Of a DNA stretch of 7,344 bases, positions 1-4,675 are shown piece by piece. The DNA lies in NCBI GenBank assembly GCA_945865705.1, contig CAMBEY010000146.1:1-7344 (forward strand), given 5' to 3'. The notes beneath the pieces are model-generated. The model was not told the origin of the DNA. It saw only the letters and a list, made by a program, of their open reading frames with translations, and did not search any database. This stretch comes from Candidatus Sulfopaludibacter sp. SbA3 (GTDB lineage: Bacteria > Acidobacteriota > Terriglobia > 2-12-FULL-54-10). The position numbers and the translations under genes are program-made. Positions within the stretch are counted from its first letter, which is position 1; each line of letters opens with the position of its first letter.

Positions 1-129
1 CCGCTGGAGCCGCACCCGCTCTTCGCCGCCTTCATCGCCGCCTCCAACGACCACCGCGCGCAGCGGGAGCACGGTGGTGCGGAATCAGCGAGTACGCCGC
101 ATGTTCAGACGACCGTTACGGGTGATTAG
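1..129 (+). CDS. pyrG: CTP synthase, C-terminal end (partial)
   Basis: This is the last 42 codons of a gene that begins before the window; it is open from base 1 and stops at TAG 127-129. The first residues, PLEPHPLFAAFIAAS, match the end of the glutamine amidotransferase domain of CTP synthase, where a 'P..PHPLF..F..A' segment closes the fold. CTP synthase converts UTP, ATP and glutamine to CTP in the cytoplasm. The remaining roughly 25 residues form a polar, poorly conserved tail of a kind that varies between species. Synteny supports the call, because pyrG directly ahead of kdsA is a recurrent bacterial arrangement, and CTP is needed to activate Kdo as CMP-Kdo. The catalytic domains are outside the window, so only the tail motif and context carry the identification. 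Confidence 0.85.
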   Translation, partial: PLEPHPLFAAFIAASNDHRAQREHGGAESASTPHVQTTVTGD

Positions 130-144
130 CGTCAAGCGGGCGCA

Positions 145-162
145 TGCTATACTTGTATAGCA
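145..162. promoter_or_regulatory. Palindromic operator on an extended -10 promoter of the antitoxin gene
   Basis: TGCTATAC-TT-GTATAGCA is a perfect 8-base inverted repeat with a 2-base centre. Its left half contains TATACT (148-153), a near-consensus -10 hexamer, preceded by TG at 145-146 with one base between, which makes an extended -10. That could compensate for the lack of a convincing -35 box around 124-131. The predicted transcription start is near 159-161, inside the palindrome. A strong Shine-Dalgarno sequence, AAGGAGG (162-168), follows, 6 bases before ATG 175. The layout fits autorepression by the ribbon-helix-helix protein encoded just downstream, whose relatives commonly bind short palindromes as dimers. 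The palindrome and promoter match are direct observations; the regulator assignment is inference. Confidence 0.65.
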
Positions 163-174
163 AGGAGGCTTGCA

Positions 175-402
175 ATGCTCGTCATACGACTGTCGGCTGA
201 CATTGAAAAACGGTTAGAGCGGCTCGCCAAGCGCACCGGTCGCACTAAGACCTATTACGCTCGCGAGGCGATCATGGAGCGCATTGGCGATCTTGAAAAT
301 ATTTACCTTGCTGGACAGGAATACGCTGAGAAGATAAAGGCTGAGGTGAAGTCCTCCCCGCGAAGAAACATCAAGAAACCGTTGAGAAGTCGGAAGAGCT
401 AG
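175..402 (+). CDS. Orphan RelB/CopG-like ribbon-helix-helix antitoxin
   Basis: This 75-residue protein begins MLVIRLSADIEKRLERLAKR and continues TGRTKTYYAREAI. That is the classic ribbon-helix-helix pattern: a short beta strand (residues 2-6), helix 1 (about 8-19), a turn with TGRTK, and helix 2 (about 24-45). Such proteins dimerise and bind DNA through the paired strands; family members are antitoxins that repress their own toxin-antitoxin operon and neutralise a RelE/ParE-like toxin through their C-terminus. The strong Shine-Dalgarno sequence AAGGAGG fixes the start. No toxin gene follows; kdsA starts 35 bases after the stop. The C-terminal 20 residues are Lys/Arg/Ser-rich and do not resemble the acidic tail (S-x-E-E-V-E-x-x-L) usual in relatives, so the toxin-binding end may be frameshifted or decayed. 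It may be a relic, a domesticated regulator or an antitoxin acting in trans. Confidence 0.75.
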   Translation: MLVIRLSADIEKRLERLAKRTGRTKTYYAREAIMERIGDLENIYLAGQEYAEKIKAEVKSSPRRNIKKPLRSRKS

Positions 403-437
403 CTGGTAGACGCATCTACTCAGATTTCGAGGCCACA

Positions 438-1268
438 ATGGAGCAACAAGCTAAATCGTCCGCCGATATGTCTTGGAGCAACGGCAATTCTTTCTTCCTC
501 ATCGCGGGGCCGTGCGTGATTGAGAGTGACGCGCATGTGCTGCGCATGGCGCGCGAGATCAGCGCGATTGCCCAACGCGTCGGCGTGCCGTATATATTTA
601 AGGCGTCGTTCGATAAGGCCAACCGCACCAGCGTGCATTCTTATCGCGGGCCGGGGCTGACAAAGGGACTCGCCGCGCTGAAGCGCGTGAAGGATGAGCT
701 TGGCCTGCCGATCCTTACCGACATTCACGAAGCGGCGCAGGCCGCGCCGGTGGCGGAAGTCTGCGATGTGATCCAGATTCCCGCGTTCCTGTGCCGCCAG
801 ACCGATCTGCTCGTCGCGGCGGGCAAGACCGGCGCGGTGGTGAATCTGAAGAAGGGACAGTTCGTATCGCCCCAAGAGTTTCTGCACGCCATCGAGAAGG
901 TGGTCAGCACGGGCAACAAGAAGATCGTCCTCACCGAGCGCGGCTCCTCGTTCGGCTATAATAATTTGGTTGTGGACATGCGCTCGCTGCCGGTGATGCG
1001 CAAGACCGGCTATCCAGTGGTGCTCGACGTTACGCATAGTGTGCAGTTGCCCGGCGGCGCGGGCAATGCCAGCGGCGGCCAGCCCGAGTTCATCGAGCCA
1101 CTGGCGCGCGCCGGAGTGGCGGCAGGCCTCGACGGCATCTTCATGGAAGTTCATGACGATCCGGCGACGGCGCTCTCGGATGGATCAAACGCCCTGCCGC
1201 TGGCGCAACTGGAGCCGCTGCTCGAACGCCTGTTGGCGATTGACCGCGTCGTCCGCCCCTGGCTGTGA
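438..1268 (+). CDS. kdsA: 3-deoxy-8-phosphooctulonate (Kdo-8-P) synthase, metal-dependent type
   Basis: KdsA condenses phosphoenolpyruvate with D-arabinose 5-phosphate to give Kdo-8-phosphate, the first committed step of Kdo synthesis for the LPS inner core; it is cytoplasmic. The 276-residue length is normal for a single TIM-barrel enzyme. Diagnostic segments are AGPCVIES (residues 23-30), FKASFDKANRTS (54-65) with HSYRGPG after it, PAFLCRQTDL, and THSVQLPGG (199-207). By spacing against the Aquifex aeolicus enzyme, all four metal ligands are present: C26, H200, E237 and D248. The metal-independent enterobacterial type has Asn instead of Cys. The start at ATG 438 is firm: GAGG (429-432) lies 5 bases upstream, and the frame is open back to 345 with no other usual start codon. 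kdsD follows after 92 bases. Confidence 0.96.
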   Translation: MEQQAKSSADMSWSNGNSFFLIAGPCVIESDAHVLRMAREISAIAQRVGVPYIFKASFDKANRTSVHSYRGPGLTKGLAALKRVKDELGLPILTDIHEAAQAAPVAEVCDVIQIPAFLCRQTDLLVAAGKTGAVVNLKKGQFVSPQEFLHAIEKVVSTGNKKIVLTERGSSFGYNNLVVDMRSLPVMRKTGYPVVLDVTHSVQLPGGAGNASGGQPEFIEPLARAGVAAGLDGIFMEVHDDPATALSDGSNALPLAQLEPLLERLLAIDRVVRPWL

Positions 1269-1302
1269 CCGTTGACCGTGATGCTTGCTTGTGAATCCGA
1301 GC

Positions 1303-1331
1303 CGCGCCAATGCCTCCAATGTAATGGCGCG
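1303..1331. other. Possible hairpin in the kdsA-kdsD spacer
   Basis: CGCGCCA (1303-1309) and TGGCGCG (1325-1331) form a perfect 7-base GC-rich stem with a 15-base loop. No run of T follows, so it is a poor intrinsic terminator. It might be an RNA processing or stability element in the 92-base gap, or a chance pairing in GC-rich DNA. The gap shows no clear promoter. Confidence 0.2.
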
Positions 1332-1360
1332 TCCACAACACTACGAAAATCGAAGCTCCA

Positions 1361-2377
1361 GTGAAAACTCCTCGCACACCGCAAAAATCCCAACGACCCC
1401 GCCGCCGTGCCGCCCCGCGCTCACTTGCCATCGCGCGGGAAGTGCTGCGCACCGAGGCCGCGGCCATCTCCGCGCTGGTACGGCGTCTCGACGGTGATTT
1501 CGAGAGAGCGGTCGAGCTGCTTGCCGCCACCACGGGCCGCGTGATCGTAACCGGCATGGGCAAGAGCGGCCTGATCGCGCAGAAGATCGCCGCCACATTT
1601 TCCAGCACCGGCACTCCTTCCTTCTTTCTTCATCCAGCCGAGGCCATTCACGGCGACCTGGGAAAGTTAGTCGAAGGTGATCTGGTGCTGGCGCTTTCTT
1701 ACAGCGGCGAGACCGAGGAATTGTTGCGCCTGCTGGAGCGTATCAAGCGGCTGGGCATTCCGCTGATCGGCATGACCGGCGGCCTGAAGTCCACGCTCGC
1801 TCGCGCCTCCGACGTGCTGCTCGACGTCAGCATCCGCAAGGAAGCTTGCTCGATGAACCTTGCGCCCACGGCCAGTACCACGGCGTCGCTGGCGCTTGGC
1901 GACGCGCTGGCCATGGCGCTGTTGGAGCGCAAAGATTTCCGCGAGAACCATTTTGCCGAGCTGCATCCTGGCGGCGAGCTGGGCCGCCGCATCCGCCGTG
2001 TCGAACAACTCATGCACACCGGCAAGGCTGTACCGATTGTCTTGCAAACCACGCCCATGGCGGACGTGATCGCGGAAATCTCCCGCACAGGATTCGGCCT
2101 GGCGATCGTCGCCGACAAACAAAAACGCCTGGCTGGCGTGATCACCGATGGCGACTTGCGGCGCTGGTTCCCTAAATCTCCGGGAGACTGGCGGGGCCGC
2201 ACCGCGCGCGACTGCATGAAGCCGAATCCCACCACCATCGCTCGAGACGAAATCGCCACGCGAGCGCTGAAGCTGATGGAGGCGAGGAAAATCACAGCGC
2301 TGCCGGTCGTCGATGCACGCGGCCGCATCGAAGGATTGCTCCACTTGCACGATTTGTGGCGCACGCAATGGATATAA
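1361..2377 (+). CDS. kdsD: D-arabinose-5-phosphate isomerase (SIS + CBS domains)
   Basis: This enzyme interconverts D-ribulose 5-phosphate and D-arabinose 5-phosphate, the sugar substrate of KdsA. The 338 residues consist of a basic 20-residue leader, an SIS sugar-phosphate domain (about 30-200) and two CBS domains (about 215-270 and 285-335). Visible SIS motifs are TGMGKSG (64-70), HPAEAIHGDLG (91-101), SYSGETEE (113-120), KEAC (160-163), LAPTASTTASLALGD and HPGGELGRR (202-210). By spacing against E. coli KdsD, the residues reported as important there fall at K68, H97, E120, E161 and H202 with no indels. The start is GTG 1361: an in-frame stop lies at 1322-1324 with no ATG between them. Its ribosome-binding site is weak. 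The paralogues GutQ and KpsF share this architecture, but the position between kdsA and kdsC favours the LPS-Kdo enzyme. The stop lies 3 bases before repeat copy A. Confidence 0.94.
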   Translation: MKTPRTPQKSQRPRRRAAPRSLAIAREVLRTEAAAISALVRRLDGDFERAVELLAATTGRVIVTGMGKSGLIAQKIAATFSSTGTPSFFLHPAEAIHGDLGKLVEGDLVLALSYSGETEELLRLLERIKRLGIPLIGMTGGLKSTLARASDVLLDVSIRKEACSMNLAPTASTTASLALGDALAMALLERKDFRENHFAELHPGGELGRRIRRVEQLMHTGKAVPIVLQTTPMADVIAEISRTGFGLAIVADKQKRLAGVITDGDLRRWFPKSPGDWRGRTARDCMKPNPTTIARDEIATRALKLMEARKITALPVVDARGRIEGLLHLHDLWRTQWI

Positions 2378-2380
2378 ATT

Positions 2381-2533
2381 CAGAAGACTGAAGCCAGGAG
2401 TCAGAAGACAGAATGGTCTTTTAACTACATCACCCGTTGTTACACGTATCTTGACTGCGCTGGATTTCACACGTTTGTTTCGTGGCGGCGTTTATTCTAA
2501 CTTCTAACTCCTATCTTCTAACTTCTGCTTTTC
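2381..2533. repeat. AGAAG-heptad inverted-repeat element, copy A
   Basis: This element fills most of the kdsD-kdsC gap. The left arm (2381-2415) is a row of degenerate 7-base units of AGAAGNN type. The right arm (2494-2526) is the reverse complement of the same kind of row. The 33-base arms 2382-2414 and 2494-2526 pair at 25 of 33 positions. The 79-base spacer (2415-2493) shows no similarity to the spacer of copy B and no gene. The right end closes with CTTCTAACTTCTGCTTTTC (2515-2533), identical over 19 bases to the end of copy B (4657-4675). The left arm matches copy B 4539-4573 at 29 of 35 positions in the same orientation. Transcribed as part of a kds message, it could fold into a long imperfect stem. 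There is no transposase, so it is a non-autonomous or passive repeat. Confidence 0.75.
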
Positions 2534-2544
2534 CGAGGTTCCCC

Positions 2545-3099
2545 ATGCCCTTCCAGTTTCAGTCTCCCGACGCCGAGCAACGCGCCAAGCGCGTGGAGTT
2601 CATTCTGATGGACGTGGATGGAGTGATGACGGACGGGCGGATTTATCTGATCCCCGACGGTAAGAGCGGGTGTAACGAGATGAAGACGTTTGACGTCTCC
2701 GACGGCGTGGCCATCACCTTCGCGCATCGCGTGGGCCTGCACACCGGCATTCTCACCGGTCGCGTCTCCGACAGCGTGACATGGCGCGCCAAGGATTTAG
2801 GCATCAGCATCGTCGAGCAGGGCAGCCACAATAAAATCGAAACCTACGAGAAGATTCTCAACGAACACAAGCTCGCAGACTCGATCCTCTGCTACATCGG
2901 CGACGACTGGCAGGACCTGCCCATGATGCGCCGCGCCGCCCTCGCCGTAGCCCCGGCCAACGCCTGCGATGACGTCAAGAAAGCCGCCCACATTGTTACA
3001 GAAAAGCCCGGCGGGCGCGGCGCGGTGCGCGAGGCGCTGGAGTTCATCCTGAAGTCTCAGAACAAATGGAACGACGCCGTCCAGCGCTACCAGACCTAA
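2545..3099 (+). CDS. kdsC: Kdo-8-phosphate phosphatase (HAD superfamily)
   Basis: KdsC hydrolyses Kdo-8-phosphate to Kdo and phosphate, the step after KdsA. The 184 residues match the usual length for this cap-less HAD family, which acts as a tetramer. Motif I is FILMDVDGVMTDG (nucleophile D23, acid/base D25), motif II is ILTGR (T71), K97 is the likely motif III lysine, and motif IV is IGDDWQDLPMM (D120, D124). The tail has the family signature GGRGAVRE (157-164), which lies near the active site in KdsC. ATG 2545 is chosen because GAGG (2535-2538) lies 6 bases upstream and the protein then begins at the normal point. The frame also allows a start at ATG 2482, but those 21 extra codons translate the repeat arm and have no ribosome-binding site. 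The gene converges with the GNAT gene on the other strand. Confidence 0.93.
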   Translation: MPFQFQSPDAEQRAKRVEFILMDVDGVMTDGRIYLIPDGKSGCNEMKTFDVSDGVAITFAHRVGLHTGILTGRVSDSVTWRAKDLGISIVEQGSHNKIETYEKILNEHKLADSILCYIGDDWQDLPMMRRAALAVAPANACDDVKKAAHIVTEKPGGRGAVREALEFILKSQNKWNDAVQRYQT

Positions 3100-3126
3100 G
3101 TTTATTTAGAGGGATGATCTGACAGG

Positions 3127-3145
3127 CAGGCCACCGATTGGCCTG
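3127..3145. terminator. Possible bidirectional terminator hairpin between converging genes
   Basis: CAGGCCA (3127-3133) and TGGCCTG (3139-3145) form a perfect 7-base stem with the 5-base loop CCGAT. It lies in the 54-base gap where kdsC (+) and the GNAT gene (-) converge. A second register pairs GACAGGC (3121-3127) with GCCTGTC (3141-3147). Neither strand has a clear T run after the stem, so a classical intrinsic terminator is not proven. Position and symmetry are the main support. Confidence 0.4.
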
Positions 3146-3153
3146 TCGCATAC

Positions 3154-3636
3154 TCACAGATACTTTTCAAATAGGATTACTTCAAAGCGGTCAACGGATT
3201 TCCTGGCCACTTCAAAGTACCCGTTCTTTATATATAGTCCTTGAGCTGCTTCTTGCTGAAGCGTTGTATCCAATATCAGCCGACTGAACTCAAGTTCACC
3301 TGCGCGTCTTTCCAGATGCAAGAGGATTTTCTGTCCCCATCCGCGGCGCCAATACATAGGGTGGACACGCATTCTCTTTATCTCGCCGGTGCGCGCATCC
3401 ACTCGCTTCAAACCCCCCATGGCGATGATTTCCCCGCGATGGGTGCCTACAAGAAATTCTCCGCCTCCGCTAATGTAAACATCTTCAATGTTCTCCAAAT
3501 CAGCATTCCAAGGGCTAGGTAGATATGCACCGACTGCTTCCAGCGCGAGCACATGTAAGTTACAGACATCCCGTTTGTCCGCTGGCATGTATCTGCGGAT
3601 TTCGATTGAGCCACTCTGGAAAGTCTCATTGCCCAT
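3154..3636 (-). CDS. GNAT family N-acetyltransferase
   Basis: This 160-residue protein has the single-domain GNAT fold, which transfers an acetyl group from acetyl-CoA to an amine; the substrate cannot be read from sequence. Motif A, the acetyl-CoA pyrophosphate loop, is EIKRMRVHPMYWRRGWGQKI (about 85-104). Motif B is the downstream GLYIKNGYFEV (about 133-143). In the usual R/Q-x-x-G-x-G loop the first position is here W96, just before R97-R98, a mild departure. ATG 3636 is chosen: it lies 4 bases after the coxM stop with AAGAG about 8 bases upstream. A TTG at 3657 would overlap coxM by 17 bases and add 7 residues. The spacing suggests co-transcription as the last gene of the cox operon. By eye the gene is richer in A+T than coxM and coxL, which suggests a different origin. 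A link to CODH function is not established. Confidence 0.85.
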   Translation of the reverse strand: MGNETFQSGSIEIRRYMPADKRDVCNLHVLALEAVGAYLPSPWNADLENIEDVYISGGGEFLVGTHRGEIIAMGGLKRVDARTGEIKRMRVHPMYWRRGWGQKILLHLERRAGELEFSRLILDTTLQQEAAQGLYIKNGYFEVARKSVDRFEVILFEKYL

Positions 3637-3640
3637 GAGG

Positions 3641-4525
3641 TTAACTCTTGGTTGCAAGCTGAATTGCTTTGCTCAACGCCCGGCGAGTAACAACAGCGGC
3701 CATGCCGCGGCGATATTCCGCGCTGGCGTGGATGTCGGAGAGCGGATCGATGCCGTCGGCGGCGTGTTGCGAAGCCGAGGTAATTAACGAATCGCCGGCC
3801 ACTTCACCCAACAGCTTTGCTTCCACGCCCGTCGCGCGATAGGGGATGCCGTTGACTCCAGTGATGGCCACGCGCGCGTGCGTGATCTTTTTCGATGCAT
3901 CCAGCGCAATGAGCGCCACGGCGCCGGCGATGGCGAAGCCGGAGGCCTGCTGGCGCAGTTTCACGTAAGCGGTTCCGGTGCGCGGGCCGAAGCGCGCTCG
4001 CATGTCCGAGAGACGAACAGCTGTCAGGATTTCATCGGGCTGGAGCGCGGTGGTCATCAGGTCCACAAAGAAATCTTGCGCCGCGACCACGCGTTCTCCG
4101 GCCTTGCCGCGAATCACCATCTGCGCGTCGAGCGCGAGCGCGGCGGCAGGAAAATCCCCCGCGGCGTCGGCGTGGACGAGGCTGCCGCCGATGGTTCCGC
4201 GATTGCGCACCTGCACGTCGCCGATCTCCGCGGCGGTCTCCGCCAATAGTGGAGCGGCACGGCGCAGCAGCTCCGAGCGCTCGATCTCGACATGACGAAG
4301 CAGGCTGCCGATCTCAATCGCCGCACCGTGTTCATGGATGCCGTGCAACTCTTCGAGCCGCCCGATATCCAGCACAAAGCGCGGAAAGACCAGCCGCAAC
4401 TTCAGCAGCGGGATCAGGCTCTGGCCTCCGGCAAGCACCTTGGTGTCTTCGGCGTGATCCGCGAGGAAATGCAGAGCCTCGTCGAGGCTGCGCGGGCGGA
4501 CGTAAGTGAAGGGAGCGGGGAACAT
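3641..4525 (-). CDS. coxM: CODH/xanthine dehydrogenase-type FAD-binding medium subunit
   Basis: The medium subunit binds FAD and passes electrons from the 2Fe-2S clusters of CoxS to an acceptor. The 294 residues match the family length. The N-terminus, FPAPFTYVRPRSLDEALHFL, is the usual opening. The two FAD pyrophosphate-binding motifs are present: AGGQSLIPLLKLRL (32-45) and TIGGSLVHADAAGD (111-124). The C-terminal part (about 180-285) is the CO-dehydrogenase flavoprotein C-terminal domain. The start at ATG 4525 is supported by the conserved N-terminus, but no Shine-Dalgarno sequence is visible upstream, where the repeat arm begins 8 bases away. The gene lies 127 bases after coxL, whereas coxS and coxL overlap by 4 bases and the GNAT gene follows coxM after 4. 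Repeat copy B fills that gap and may have disturbed coupling to coxL. Confidence 0.92.
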   Translation of the reverse strand: MFPAPFTYVRPRSLDEALHFLADHAEDTKVLAGGQSLIPLLKLRLVFPRFVLDIGRLEELHGIHEHGAAIEIGSLLRHVEIERSELLRRAAPLLAETAAEIGDVQVRNRGTIGGSLVHADAAGDFPAAALALDAQMVIRGKAGERVVAAQDFFVDLMTTALQPDEILTAVRLSDMRARFGPRTGTAYVKLRQQASGFAIAGAVALIALDASKKITHARVAITGVNGIPYRATGVEAKLLGEVAGDSLITSASQHAADGIDPLSDIHASAEYRRGMAAVVTRRALSKAIQLATKS

Positions 4526-4532
4526 AAGCGCT

Positions 4533-4675
4533 AGAAGACAGAAGACAGGAGACAGAATACAGAAGACAGAATGAAAATCATGTCGCCGCGAAGCCGGTCT
4601 GCGCGCGATGAATACGGCACGATGAAGATTGAGTGTGCTCCTATTCTGTCTTCTAACTTCTAACTTCTGCTTTTC
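4533..4675. repeat. AGAAG-heptad inverted-repeat element, copy B
   Basis: The left arm (4533-4573) reads as about six 7-base units: AGAAGAC, AGAAGAC, AGGAGAC, AGAATAC, AGAAGAC, AGAATG. The right arm (4643-4675) reads on the other strand as AGAAGTT, AGAAGTT, AGAAGAC, AGAAT. The inner 12 bases pair perfectly: AGAAGACAGAAT (4561-4572) with ATTCTGTCTTCT (4643-4654). A shifted register pairs 4533-4558 with 4643-4668 at 21 of 26 positions. The 70-base spacer (4573-4642) has no gene and differs from that of copy A. The element lies in the coxL-coxM gap, supplies the coxL stop codon (4653-4655) and the end of its reading frame, and ends 8 bases before the coxM start. It has the same orientation as copy A on the + strand. 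Confidence 0.78.

Noticed and set aside
345..437. Fusion of the antitoxin to KdsA by a programmed -1 frameshift, since the kdsA frame is open back to 345
   Set aside because: No convincing slippery heptamer or downstream structure was seen, and kdsA has its own ribosome-binding site and a normal start.
420..1154. Long reading frame (244 codons) on the minus strand opposite kdsA
   Set aside because: It is fully antisense to a well-supported kdsA, has no recognisable domain, and is the kind of shadow frame common in GC-rich DNA.
1667..2470. Long reading frame (267 codons) on the minus strand opposite kdsD
   Set aside because: It is antisense to kdsD, its start lies in the repeat spacer, its composition is His/Arg/Gln-rich, and it matches no family I recognise.
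2381..2533. Insertion sequence or MITE with terminal inverted repeats
   Set aside because: No target-site duplication is evident at either copy, the spacers are unrelated, and no transposase is nearby. A passive or non-autonomous repeat is all that can be said.
3657..3657. Upstream TTG start for the GNAT gene
   Set aside because: It adds only 7 residues and overlaps coxM. ATG 3636 has a plausible ribosome-binding site and sits just after the coxM stop.
4533..4675. CRISPR array, because of regularly repeated short units
   Set aside because: The units are 7 bases, directly adjacent, and face each other as an inverted pair. There are no 25-40 base repeats with unique spacers and no cas genes.
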